Assembly (NCBI GenBank): GCA_902493375.1
Contig: CABUPH010000007.1
Span: 1 to 64,000, forward strand
Origin: an uncultured Collinsella sp.
Lineage (GTDB): Bacteria > Actinomycetota > Coriobacteriia > Coriobacteriales > Coriobacteriaceae
Direction of reading: 5' to 3'
Length of the DNA: 64,000 nt
In this document: piece after piece, positions 8,184 to 16,145 of the stretch
Layout of the letters: each line of letters begins with the position of its first letter
Position numbering within the stretch: the stretch's first letter is position 1
Position numbers and translations under genes: made by a program
Notes under the pieces: generated by a model
Told to the model about the DNA's origin: nothing
Seen by the model: only the letters and a program-made list of their open reading frames with translations
Database searches by the model: none

Positions 8184-9287
8184 ATGTCCAAGCCGCGTCG
8201 TCGTAAGCAGAAAAAGCAGGTTAAGCCCGAGCTCAAGCTCAGGCAGTTTGCCGCTACCGAGCTTTCCGACCAGCTTGCCGCCCTTCCCTGCGCCGCCGAC
8301 CTGCCGCGCTTTATGGTCGACACGGTCGCCGGCGCCTATGCGCCCGCCGATGCCGAGCTCATGATCGAGGGCTTCGGCGCCGCGGCCACACGCCCGGTCA
8401 CGCTGCGCGCCAACACGCTCAAGGCGACCGCCGAGGACATCGCTGCGGCGCTCGGTGCCGCCGGCATCGCCCACAACCCCGTCGCTTGGTACCCAGACGC
8501 CTTTATCCTGCCCGAGGCCCAGGTTTCCGATCTGTGGGATCTCGGCATCTACCGCGACGGCAAAATCTATCTGCAGAGCCTGTCGTCCATGATGCCGCCT
8601 TTGGTGTTGGGCGCCCAGGCAGGCGAGGACATCCTGGACATGTGCGCAGCCCCTGGCGGCAAGACGACGCAGATCGCCGCCCTCACCCAGGGCCAGGCGC
8701 ACCTCACAGCCTGCGAGATGAGCATTCCCCGCGCCGAAAAGCTCGAGTCAAACCTCCATCGCCAGGGTGCCAAAAACGTGCCCGTCATGCGCATCGACGC
8801 ACGCGAGCTCGACGAGTTCTTCCGCTTTGACCGCATCCTGCTCGACGCTCCCTGCACCGGCACGGGCACCGTCATCAGCGGCAACGAGAAAAGCCTGCGC
8901 GGCCTGACCGAGCAGCTGCTGAGCAAGTGCGCCCGCTCGCAGCGCGCGCTTCTGGACCGCGCCATGGGAGCCCTTAAACCGGGCGGCACGCTCGTCTATT
9001 CGACTTGTTCGATCTTGCCGCAGGAAAACGAGGACGCCCTGCAAGAGGCCCTCGACAAGCATATGGACTGCGAGCTCATCCCCCTCGACGGCACGCCAAG
9101 CGAAAGTGAAGCACGCCGCGCCCAGGATGCCGGCGAGGAGCCGCATATCGAGAGCAACGCTCTCACCGAGGCCATCGCCGCGGGTCAGGTATCGGCCATC
9201 GCCAACGGCCTGCCCGGCACGCTCACCATTCCGCCTAGCCGCGACTTTGAGGGCTTCTACATTGCCCTGATCCGAAAACGCAGCTAG
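8184..9287 (+). CDS. RsmB/RsmF-type rRNA cytosine-C5 methyltransferase
   Basis: 367 aa, NOL1/NOP2/Sun family, SAM-dependent m5C methyltransferase acting on rRNA or tRNA. The basic N terminus is followed by an N-terminal RNA-binding region. The Rossmann fold contains DMCAAPGGKT (SAM binding), DAPCTGTGT (motif IV cysteine) and YSTCS (motif VI catalytic cysteine). The C-terminal segment (about 260-367) is short, and the full PUA-like extension of some RsmF proteins is not obvious, so the rRNA position modified cannot be assigned. It follows the MetRS-like gene on the same strand with its own GGAAGGA site. Confidence 0.9.
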   Translation: MSKPRRRKQKKQVKPELKLRQFAATELSDQLAALPCAADLPRFMVDTVAGAYAPADAELMIEGFGAAATRPVTLRANTLKATAEDIAAALGAAGIAHNPVAWYPDAFILPEAQVSDLWDLGIYRDGKIYLQSLSSMMPPLVLGAQAGEDILDMCAAPGGKTTQIAALTQGQAHLTACEMSIPRAEKLESNLHRQGAKNVPVMRIDARELDEFFRFDRILLDAPCTGTGTVISGNEKSLRGLTEQLLSKCARSQRALLDRAMGALKPGGTLVYSTCSILPQENEDALQEALDKHMDCELIPLDGTPSESEARRAQDAGEEPHIESNALTEAIAAGQVSAIANGLPGTLTIPPSRDFEGFYIALIRKRS

Positions 9288-9311
9288 CGCACGGATCCAA
9301 AACTCAACAAG

Positions 9312-9482
9312 CTATCTCTGTGCGCGTTTGCCCTGCTGGTCACGATGTTGTTTAAGCGTCGCGCGCTCTTTGCGTTCGGCCCTTTTGCCCTTAATGGCCG
9401 TGACCACAAAGTAGATGACCGCGGCGGCTACGATTGCGCCCACGCATAGGCCAATCGAGCCCAACATTGCCGAAAATTCCAT
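9312..9482 (-). CDS. Small single-pass membrane protein (56 aa)
   Basis: A short gene convergent with the methyltransferase. Translation gives a 56-aa protein: one N-terminal hydrophobic helix (about 5-29, GSIGLCVGAIVAAAVIYFVV) followed by a strongly basic tail rich in Lys/Arg (KGKRAERKER and onward). AGAGAGGTG sits 7 nt before the ATG at 9482. The membrane-helix-plus-basic-tail design and the good ribosome-binding site argue that it is real. Function unknown. Confidence 0.65.
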   Translation of the reverse strand: MEFSAMLGSIGLCVGAIVAAAVIYFVVTAIKGKRAERKERATLKQHRDQQGKRAQR

Positions 9483-9658
9483 ACCGCGTCACCTCTCTTT
9501 TAAACGGGACTTTCAAGATAGCACCTCGATACCCGCCACCACAGCTCCTTCACGTTCGCCGGCCCTTCGGTCTAACGGATGGCGCGGCGGGGAAAAATCA
9601 ACTCGTCAAACGATTTAGCATTCGCAATTCCGGCTGCATCGCGCCGGCCGTTATCACA

Positions 9659-9664
9659 TAGAAT
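9659..9664 (+). promoter_or_regulatory. Probable -10 element of a leaderless transcript
   Basis: TAGAAT ends 9 nt before the ATG at 9674, which would put the transcription start within about 3 nt of the start codon. No Shine-Dalgarno sequence is present. The -35 region is weak. Confidence 0.4.
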
Positions 9665-9673
9665 CGAGCCCCC

Positions 9674-10765
9674 ATGGATACCCTCAACGATCTAAATGAG
9701 CGCGTCGACGCCTTCGTCGGCACCAGCTCCTTCGACACGCCTGCCGCGGCAAACGACCAAGCTCCCATCGATGTGCCCGCCGAGGTTCACGAGGACATCG
9801 TCGCCTCGGTCGATTTCTCCGAGGTCGAGCTCGCAGACGAGTTCACCGAGCCCCAGGTAGCCGTGACCTCCAACGGACTGCTCCCCATGGAGCCCCTGCC
9901 CATCGACGGACGTCTGCGCAAGGCTGCCCTTCGCATGCCCGACGAGATCGAGGAGGCCAGCGGCTTCACGCTCTTCGGCCGCCGCATCAAGTCGCTCATT
10001 TACACCACCGATGTCGCGGTTATCCGCAACTCCAACGCCGATGCCGTTTTTGCGGTCTACCCTTTCACGCCGCAGCCCGCCATTACGCAAGCGCTGCTGA
10101 CCGTCGCCGAGTGCCCGGTCTTTGTAGGCGTGGGCGGCGGAACTACGACCGGTAAGCGCTCCGTGCAGATGGCAGCCGTCTCCGAGATGCAGGGCGCGGC
10201 GGGCTGCGTGGTCAACTCCCCCGCCACTGCCGAGATGGTCGAGCACATCACCAACATCGCCGACATCCCCGTCATCGCCACGGTCGTTCGCTGCGACGAC
10301 GATGCTCACGCCAAGGTGCGCGCCGGAGCCAAGATTCTCAACATCGCCGCCGGCAAGAACACGCCCCAGGTCCTACGCGAGCTGCGCGAGCACTATCCCA
10401 ACCTGCCGCTCATCGCGCCGGGCGGCAAGACGCCCGAGAGCATCCGTGAGACCATCGCCGCCGGCGCCAACGCCATCATCTGGACGCCGCCTTCGGCCCA
10501 GCAGTTACAGACCGACATGATGCAGCGTTATCGCAAGATGAAGGAAGACGCCACACCTGTCATCTCGCGCGACGATGTGCCCATTATCGACCAGGTCGCC
10601 GCCGCCGAGGTCAGCCAGGTCGAGAACATGAATCCCGATGTGCCGATTCCCGACGAAGTCATCGAGCGCGTCGCTTCGATCCACGAGCGCGTCGAGGAGC
10701 ATCGCGCCAACCGCGGCCTCAAGCCGTCACTGCACGGCTTCTTCTTCCGCGGAAAGAAACGCTAG
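9674..10765 (+). CDS. TIM-barrel-like protein of unknown function
   Basis: 363 aa, not confidently assigned. Residues 1-75 are acidic and probably disordered. From about 95 to 285 the pattern of strands and Gly-rich turns (FVGVGGGTTTGK, IPVIATVV, KILNIAAG, LIAPGGKTPESI, ANAIIWTPP) looks like a (beta/alpha) barrel resembling KDPG-aldolase or epimerase-type phosphate-binding enzymes. The C-terminal 80 residues are helical and end in a basic HGFFFRGKKR. No catalytic lysine can be assigned by eye. The start at 9674 lacks a Shine-Dalgarno site. It is a single gene with a strong terminator at 10778. Confidence 0.7.
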   Translation: MDTLNDLNERVDAFVGTSSFDTPAAANDQAPIDVPAEVHEDIVASVDFSEVELADEFTEPQVAVTSNGLLPMEPLPIDGRLRKAALRMPDEIEEASGFTLFGRRIKSLIYTTDVAVIRNSNADAVFAVYPFTPQPAITQALLTVAECPVFVGVGGGTTTGKRSVQMAAVSEMQGAAGCVVNSPATAEMVEHITNIADIPVIATVVRCDDDAHAKVRAGAKILNIAAGKNTPQVLRELREHYPNLPLIAPGGKTPESIRETIAAGANAIIWTPPSAQQLQTDMMQRYRKMKEDATPVISRDDVPIIDQVAAAEVSQVENMNPDVPIPDEVIERVASIHERVEEHRANRGLKPSLHGFFFRGKKR

Positions 10766-10777
10766 CCGCAACAGCAA

Positions 10778-10815
10778 GGCCCGCCCCACAAACGTGAGGC
10801 GGGCCGTTTTCGTTT
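10778..10815 (+). terminator. Rho-independent terminator
   Basis: Perfect 8-bp stem GGCCCGCC/GGCGGGCC (10778-10785, 10798-10805) followed by GTTTTCGTTT. It ends the gene at 9674-10765. Confidence 0.85.
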
Positions 10816-10846
10816 GAGCAATCACGCAGCGACGTGATGAGCCAAG

Positions 10847-11737
10847 TTAATCCACGCGCTTGTCGCCCATAAAGAAGAGCGCCACCGTACCAGGTCCGGT
10901 ATGCGAGCCAATCAGAGTACCGATGTCATTGATCTCAATCTTGCCTTTAAGCTGCGAAACCTGTTCCTCAATCAGCGCCGCAACTGCCTCGGCATCCTCG
11001 CGGCACGCCGAGTGCGACATGATGCACTTACCCGAATAATCCGCACCGTCCAGCACGTGTGCCATCATGGTCTTAGCCATCTCGGAAATCGCGCGCTTCT
11101 TAGTGCGAATCTTCTCACGTGGCGACAGCTTACCTTCGCAATCGACCGTCATAAGCGGGCAAATCTTAAGCGCCGTGCCGATGATCGCGCTCGCAGCCGA
11201 AATGCGACCGCCTCGTAGGTAGCTCGACAGATCGGTCGAGAAGAACCAGTGGTGCAGGTTGAGTTTGTGCTCCTCGATCCAGGCAGCCGTCTCGTCGAGT
11301 GAAGCCCCACTATCGCGCACGTCGGCGGCATATTCCAGCAACAGGCCAAAGCCCGAAGACGCCGGCAGCGAATCGATGACGCGCACCTTGCCGCCCTCGG
11401 GATAGCGATCCGCAAGCATCTGCGCCGCGACGCAGGCCGATCCATACGTGCCCGAAATACCCGACGACAACGTCAGGTGCAGCACGTCTTTACCCTCGGC
11501 AACAAACGGCTCCCAAAACTCCTCGTACTCACCCACGCTCACCTGAGACGTCTTGGGCATGGCGCCCGCGGCAATCTGGGCAAAAAACTTGTCCGGCGTA
11601 ATCGACTGATACAGATCGTCCGCATAGACAACATCGTCGATCTCGTAATGAAAATACGCGACAGGAATATTGCGCGAGTCAAAGAACTCCCGAGTTCGGT
11701 CGGCGGCAGATTCACAGGTCAGGACAAAATCACTCAT
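10847..11737 (-). CDS. DegV family fatty-acid-binding protein
   Basis: 296 aa, full-length DegV (EDD) fold. These proteins bind a fatty acid and, as FakB, present it to the FakA kinase. Family features visible are TSQVS (about residue 62), LSSGISGTYGSA (about 90-102), RGGRISAASA and the C-terminal SHTGPGTVALFF. AAGGAG lies 8 nt before the ATG at 11737. No fakA gene is nearby. It faces the fbp gene across a 320-bp interval, so the two are divergently transcribed. Confidence 0.93.
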   Translation of the reverse strand: MSDFVLTCESAADRTREFFDSRNIPVAYFHYEIDDVVYADDLYQSITPDKFFAQIAAGAMPKTSQVSVGEYEEFWEPFVAEGKDVLHLTLSSGISGTYGSACVAAQMLADRYPEGGKVRVIDSLPASSGFGLLLEYAADVRDSGASLDETAAWIEEHKLNLHHWFFSTDLSSYLRGGRISAASAIIGTALKICPLMTVDCEGKLSPREKIRTKKRAISEMAKTMMAHVLDGADYSGKCIMSHSACREDAEAVAALIEEQVSQLKGKIEINDIGTLIGSHTGPGTVALFFMGDKRVD

Positions 11738-12057
11738 ATGAGGCTCCTTACGTATTGCTGCGCAAATTATCGCACAGTGAGCCTACATACGGTACATATG
11801 TCCACTATTTACCAAATCGAACCAAAAATAGCGAACATCTTTACCACCATCGTCTCCACCGACCCCACGCATAAATATCTGAGAAAACACCCTCTGTCGT
11901 CTCCACTCAACCGCCATATCTACCTCAACTAAATCGATTTACCAAACCGTTCAGCCGACAATTCAGCCGCTGGCGCAAAATCGAAACAAAAGCGGCGCAT
12001 ACTGATAAACGTTTGACGCTGTTTATCAGTTTTACCAGCCCCATCGGAAGGTGTTTC
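11738..12057. other. Divergent intergenic region between degV-like gene and fbp
   Basis: 320 bp without a gene and AT-rich for this genome; it must hold the promoters of both flanking genes. It contains a near-palindrome at 11791-11803 (GGTACATATGTCC) and a perfect 10-bp inverted repeat at 12001-12030. No coding potential is seen. Confidence 0.6.
12001..12030 (+). promoter_or_regulatory. Perfect 10-bp inverted repeat ahead of fbp
   Basis: ACTGATAAAC and GTTTATCAGT flank a 10-nt spacer, ending 27 nt before the fbp ATG. It could be an operator or a leader hairpin near the ribosome-binding site. No T tract follows. Confidence 0.5.
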
Positions 12058-13974
12058 ATGGTCGCATTCGATCGCAACCCGCAAGACTTCAAGTATCTGC
12101 GCCTGCTGTCGAGACAGTTCCCCACCGAACAATCCGCATTTACCGAGATTATCAACCTCTCGGCCATCCTCAACCTACCCAAGGGCACCGAGCATTTTAT
12201 GAGCGACGTGCACGGCGAGTACGAAGCCTTTATGCACATCCTCAACAACTGCTCGGGCGTCGTGCGCGAGCATGTCGACGAGATTTTTGGCGACACGCTC
12301 TCCTTTGACGAAAAGGGCGAGCTGTGCACGCTCATTTACTACCCGCGCGAGAAGATTGAGCTGGTCCGCAGCCAGCGCGAGGACTCGCCAACTTGGTACA
12401 AGACGATGCTTGACCAGCTCATCATGGTCGCACGCTCGCTTTCGAGCCGCTACACGCGCTCCAAGGTGCGTAAGGCCATCCCGCGCGACTACGCCTATAT
12501 CATCGACGAGTTGTTGCACACGCACCCGGACGAGAACAACTATCGCGTGCGCTATCACGAGCGCATCGTGGAGTCCATCCTGGAGACCGCCAGCGCCGAC
12601 GACTTTATCGAGTCGCTCGCTTCGCTCATCAAGCGCCTGGCCGTCGACCACCTGCACCTGGTGGGCGATATCTTCGACCGCGGCGGCGGCGCGGCCAAGA
12701 TTATGGACCGCCTGCTCACCTACCATTCGCTCGACATCCAGTGGGGCAACCACGACCTGCTGTGGATGGGCGCTGCGGCCGGTGAGCCCGCCTGCATCGC
12801 CACGGTATTGCGCAACAACCTACGCTACGACAACTACGAAATTCTAGAGAACGACTACGGCATCTCGCTGCGTGAGCTTGTCGCCTTTGCCGATGCCACC
12901 TACACCGCCGGTGAGTCCATCACCCCGCTGATCAAGGCCATCAACGTGCTGCTCTTTAAGCTCGAGGGCCAGATTATCCAGCGCCACCCCGAGTTCGATA
13001 TGACCGACCGCCTGTTACTCGACAAGATCGACCACGACACCGGCACGGTCACGCTCGCCGACGGCAGTATGTGGCCACTCACGACCAATGACTTCCCCAC
13101 CGTCGATCCAGCGGACCCCTATACGCTCACGTCTCAGGAGCAGCACATCATCGACAAGCTCGTGTCCGAGTTTGTCACCGCCGATCACCTGCATCGCCAT
13201 ATCGATTTCCTCTATTCCCACGGCTCGATGTACAAAGTCGCCAACGGCAACCTGCTGTTCCATGGCTGCGTGCCGCTCAACGAAGACGGCACCTTTAGCA
13301 GCATGAACTGCCTAGGCACCTGGCACGCTGGCCGCGATTACCTCGATTTTTGCGACCACATCGCCCGCCGCGCCTGGCGCGTGGGCGACCGCGACGCCCT
13401 CGACTGGATGTGGTACCTGTGGATTGGCTTTAACTCACCCGCCAGCGGACGCCTGGTGCGTACCTTTGAGCGCGCCTATATCGCCGATAAGAGCACCTGG
13501 GTCGAGCCGATGGACCCGTACTTTACGCTTACCAAGTCGCCCTCGGTCTGCGATGACATCATGCGCGAGTTTGGCGTCGCGCCCATGGCATGCTCGCCGA
13601 CCGGCCACATCATCAACGGCCACACGCCCGTTAAAACCACCAAGGGCGAGCAGCCCATCCGCGCCGAGGGCAAGTTACTGGTCATCGATGGCGGCTTCTG
13701 CCGCGCTTACCATCCCAAGACGGGCATCGCCGGCTATACGCTCATCTCGAGCTCGCGCGGCTGCCGCCTCAAGTCGCACCGGGCCTTTACGACGGTTGCC
13801 GAGGCACTCACGCGCAACGTGGACATCGAGAGCGAGACCAACCGTTTTGACCAAGCAGACCGTCGCCGCATGGTGAGCGACACCGATACTGGCGCCAAGA
13901 TTCGCAGCCAGATCCAGGACCTGCGCCAGCTGCTCGATGCATATAGAAACGGTGCTATCGAGGAGCACGCCTAG
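12058..13974 (+). CDS. fbp: Fructose-1,6-bisphosphatase, class III
   Basis: 638 aa, FBPase_2 family: hydrolyses fructose 1,6-bisphosphate to fructose 6-phosphate in gluconeogenesis. The metallophosphoesterase signatures are in order: MSDVHGEY (about 42), HLVGDIFDRGGGAAKI (about 200-215), WGNHDLLWMG (about 232) and later histidine segments (FLYSHGSMYKV, INGHTPV). Length is normal for this class. The start at 12058 (MVAFDRNPQDF) matches the usual N terminus and follows GGAAGG; a longer in-frame start at 12013 is unlikely. A palindromic site sits just upstream. Confidence 0.96.
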   Translation: MVAFDRNPQDFKYLRLLSRQFPTEQSAFTEIINLSAILNLPKGTEHFMSDVHGEYEAFMHILNNCSGVVREHVDEIFGDTLSFDEKGELCTLIYYPREKIELVRSQREDSPTWYKTMLDQLIMVARSLSSRYTRSKVRKAIPRDYAYIIDELLHTHPDENNYRVRYHERIVESILETASADDFIESLASLIKRLAVDHLHLVGDIFDRGGGAAKIMDRLLTYHSLDIQWGNHDLLWMGAAAGEPACIATVLRNNLRYDNYEILENDYGISLRELVAFADATYTAGESITPLIKAINVLLFKLEGQIIQRHPEFDMTDRLLLDKIDHDTGTVTLADGSMWPLTTNDFPTVDPADPYTLTSQEQHIIDKLVSEFVTADHLHRHIDFLYSHGSMYKVANGNLLFHGCVPLNEDGTFSSMNCLGTWHAGRDYLDFCDHIARRAWRVGDRDALDWMWYLWIGFNSPASGRLVRTFERAYIADKSTWVEPMDPYFTLTKSPSVCDDIMREFGVAPMACSPTGHIINGHTPVKTTKGEQPIRAEGKLLVIDGGFCRAYHPKTGIAGYTLISSSRGCRLKSHRAFTTVAEALTRNVDIESETNRFDQADRRRMVSDTDTGAKIRSQIQDLRQLLDAYRNGAIEEHA

Positions 13975-13980
13975 CACCAC

Positions 13981-14023
13981 CCGCGGGGATTGGCTAAACT
14001 TGCTAAGTTTGTCATCCCCGCGG
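13981..14023. repeat. Inverted repeat between fbp and gtrA
   Basis: CCGCGGGGAT (13981-13990) pairs with ATCCCCGCGG (14014-14023), with an inner stem AAACTT/AAGTTT. No T tract follows. It may be a weak terminator or processing signal 7 nt after the fbp stop codon. Confidence 0.5.
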
Positions 14024-14052
14024 CGCTTCGGCGCCAGCTTAAGGCAGGTACT

Positions 14053-14448
14053 ATGCAAAAGCTCCTTGCGCAGATCATGAAATTTGGCGTCGTCGGTGTC
14101 ATTGCCACGATTATCGACTTTGGCATTATGAATCTGCTCCACTACGGTCTGGGCCTCAACATCCTAATCGCCAACACCAGCGGCTTTATCATCTCACTCA
14201 TCTTTAACTACCTCGCAAGCATGAAGTACGTGTTTGCGCACAAAGAAGGCATGAGCCGCCGCCGCGAGTTCATCATCTTTGTCGTGCTGTCCGTGATCGG
14301 TTTGGTGCTCAACGACGGCATCGTGCTGGCGCTCAACGCCGGCCTGGGACTCGAGGCCAATATCGCCAAGATCTGCGCCACCGCGCTTGTCATGGTCTAC
14401 AACTTTGTGACCCGAAAAATCTTCCTGGAGGGCGACGAGACCAAGTAA
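14053..14448 (+). CDS. GtrA-like membrane protein 1
   Basis: 131 aa with four hydrophobic helices, GtrA/DPMS family: small flippase-type proteins associated with transfer of polyprenyl-linked sugars across the membrane. The conserved FGVVGVIATIIDFGIM start, the SFIISLIFNYLASMKYVF-type helix 2 and a Lys/Arg-rich cytoplasmic loop (HKEGMSRRREF) are seen. ATG at 14053 is preferred over an upstream TTG at 13990 that falls in a hairpin. A paralogue follows at 14667; both share the KEGMSR(R/K)REF loop and LSVIGL-LND segment, so this is a tandem duplication. Confidence 0.85.
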   Translation: MQKLLAQIMKFGVVGVIATIIDFGIMNLLHYGLGLNILIANTSGFIISLIFNYLASMKYVFAHKEGMSRRREFIIFVVLSVIGLVLNDGIVLALNAGLGLEANIAKICATALVMVYNFVTRKIFLEGDETK

Positions 14449-14467
14449 CTCGCAACCTTACAGCCTT

Positions 14468-14526
14468 ACGATGCCCACGGACAATGCGCGCTCAGCACAG
14501 TATCGCCCGTGGGCATCGTTCGTTTA
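14468..14526 (+). terminator. Probable terminator of GtrA gene 1
   Basis: 13-bp perfect stem, ACGATGCCCACGG (14468-14480) with CCGTGGGCATCGT (14507-14519), followed by TCGTTT. Confidence 0.65.
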
Positions 14527-14530
14527 CGGG

Positions 14531-14569
14531 CAAATATTCAACGTTTGCGGATTACCTCTTGAATATTTG
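14531..14569. promoter_or_regulatory. 11-bp perfect palindrome ahead of GtrA gene 2
   Basis: CAAATATTCAA (14531-14541) and TTGAATATTTG (14559-14569) are exact inverted copies separated by 17 nt, about 100 bp before the second GtrA gene. The AT-rich, symmetric sequence looks like an operator. The regulator is unknown. Confidence 0.5.
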
Positions 14570-14666
14570 GCGAGTTCGTATAGTTCTTTCCAAAGACCTT
14601 ACGTTTCCCTTGCAAAAGCTCTAAAGTATCCTCTGCTCGATTCATCAACGCATTGGATGTGATTAC

Positions 14667-15074
14667 GTGCGCAAGGCACTGGCACAACCTCATACCAAGC
14701 AGTTCCTCAAGTTCGCCGTCGTGGGTCTTATCTCCTTTGGCATCGACTGGGGCATGCTCATTGCGCTCGTCGAGCTGTTCCACCTCGACTTTTTGATGAG
14801 CACGACGGTCTCGTTTACCACGTCCGTCGTGGTTAACTACTGGCTCAGCATGAAGTACGTGTTCGACCATCGCGAGGGCATGAGCCGCAAGCGCGAGTTC
14901 ACGATCTTCACCATCCTGTCGGTAATCGGTCTGGGCCTCAACGACCTGTACATGTTTGTGGGCGTCACGTTTTTGAGCATCGGCTACCAGGCCATGAAGG
15001 CCATCGCAACGTTCCTCGTCACCTGGTACAACTACTTCAGCCGCCGCTTCTTCCTCGAGGGTGCACGGTCGTAG
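14667..15074 (+). CDS. GtrA-like membrane protein 2
   Basis: 135 aa, second of two tandem GtrA-family proteins. It has four predicted helices, the FAVVGLISFGIDWGML start, SMKYVFDHREGMSRKREF in the central loop and a C-terminal FFLEGARS. Start is GTG at 14667, with only a weak ribosome-binding site. The region between the two copies holds a terminator and a palindrome, so this copy probably has its own promoter and possibly different regulation. The partner glycosyltransferase is not in the window. Confidence 0.82.
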   Translation: MRKALAQPHTKQFLKFAVVGLISFGIDWGMLIALVELFHLDFLMSTTVSFTTSVVVNYWLSMKYVFDHREGMSRKREFTIFTILSVIGLGLNDLYMFVGVTFLSIGYQAMKAIATFLVTWYNYFSRRFFLEGARS

Positions 15075-15100
15075 TCGATTCACTATTTGCTTGAATGTAT

Positions 15101-15137
15101 AACCGGTTGGAATTCCCATTCCAACCGGTTTTTTGTT
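15101..15137 (+). terminator. Rho-independent terminator of GtrA gene 2
   Basis: 13-bp perfect stem AACCGGTTGGAAT/ATTCCAACCGGTT with a 4-nt loop and TTTTTTG following. Confidence 0.9.
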
Positions 15138-15173
15138 TGCCGAGAGACCCGGCGACCCCGTCCAATTCGCATG

Positions 15174-15211
15174 AAAAACGGGCGGCTCGGATGTTGGTCC
15201 GAACCGCCCGT
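15174..15211 (-). terminator. Terminator of the DUF4430 operon
   Basis: On the minus strand a 14-nt stem (13 pairs) ACGGGCGGTTCGGA/TCCGAGCCGCCCGT is followed by TTTTT, 23 bp past the stop codon at 15234. Confidence 0.85.
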
Positions 15212-15233
15212 CTGGCGCGCTATGTCGAGGCCT

Positions 15234-16136
15234 CTAGCCTGTAACGTAATACCAGACTACGTTGTCGCCATTGGAGAGAACGTAGTTACTGCAGGCCGTC
15301 ATGGGCGTTGTGCCGTTGACGGAATACATCCAGCCGCTCGTGCCGCCGTACTGTTTCTCGGCCAAACCACCAATCGCAGAAACATACGTGCCGTACGATG
15401 AGCCGTGTGCGTTGACAGAAAGGCCCAGCGCGCACAGGGCATCGTAGACGGTAGCACCTTCGTTAAAGGTAAAGGTGCCACCAGAGGACACAGGATTGCC
15501 CACAGCGCTCGATGTGACCGAAACCGTCACCGTAACGTAGTTGGACTCCTGTGAGCCGCTCTGGCCGCCCGAGGAGGCGTTTCCACCATTAGAGGATGAG
15601 GCTCCATTAGACGACTGGCCACCGCCCGAAGAAGCACCGCCAGACACATTGGAAGTATCACCGGCTCCCGTATTTTGGGCAGCAGATTTATCGCCAGACT
15701 TCTTGCCGTCCTGACCATCGGACTTCTTGCTATCCGATTTTTTGTCCGATTCCTTGTTTGAAGACCCGGAATCGTCCTTGGCGTCGTTCGAACCCTTGGG
15801 CTCGTCTTTTGCATCATTCGAAGATTTGGAATCCTTGGAACTGGCCTCGCCCGAAGTCGTAGTCGAGCCAAACCCCTTGGTGTCCTTGGCGACGACGCTC
15901 TCCCCCGTCACGGTCTGAACGATCCAGTCGATGGACCAGGCGCCGCTCTCGGAAGGATGGACGAAGCCCAGCGAGACGACGATCAGAATGGTGCACGCGG
16001 CAGCAAGAACGCCAAGGAGCGCCTTGCGACGAGAGGCGGACGCCGCCGAAGCGGCGCCCTGTTGCTTTGCATCGTCGAACTGAATGAACGAGGAATCTGG
16101 TTGCTTGGGGTCAGCGTCCTTGGATTTATTGGACAC
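15234..16136 (-). CDS. Membrane-anchored DUF4430 (cobalamin-binding-like) protein
   Basis: 300 aa. Order: short cytoplasmic N terminus, one membrane helix (about 36-58, ALLGVLAAACTILIVVSLGF), a long Ser/Lys/Asp/Gly-rich linker (about 90-200), then a C-terminal DUF4430 domain (about 203-300; FNEGATVYDAL, GWMYSVNG, GDNVVWYYV). DUF4430 is the fold of the transcobalamin and intrinsic-factor C-terminal domain. The gene begins 9 bp after the stop of the large DUF4430 gene, so it falls under the same cobalamin riboswitch. GTG at 16136 is chosen for AGGT spacing; GTG at 16145 is possible. Probable role: corrinoid capture at the outer face of the membrane (inference). Confidence 0.85.
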   Translation of the reverse strand: MSNKSKDADPKQPDSSFIQFDDAKQQGAASAASASRRKALLGVLAAACTILIVVSLGFVHPSESGAWSIDWIVQTVTGESVVAKDTKGFGSTTTSGEASSKDSKSSNDAKDEPKGSNDAKDDSGSSNKESDKKSDSKKSDGQDGKKSGDKSAAQNTGAGDTSNVSGGASSGGGQSSNGASSSNGGNASSGGQSGSQESNYVTVTVSVTSSAVGNPVSSGGTFTFNEGATVYDALCALGLSVNAHGSSYGTYVSAIGGLAEKQYGGTSGWMYSVNGTTPMTACSNYVLSNGDNVVWYYVTG

Positions 16137-16145
16137 AGCCCTCAC

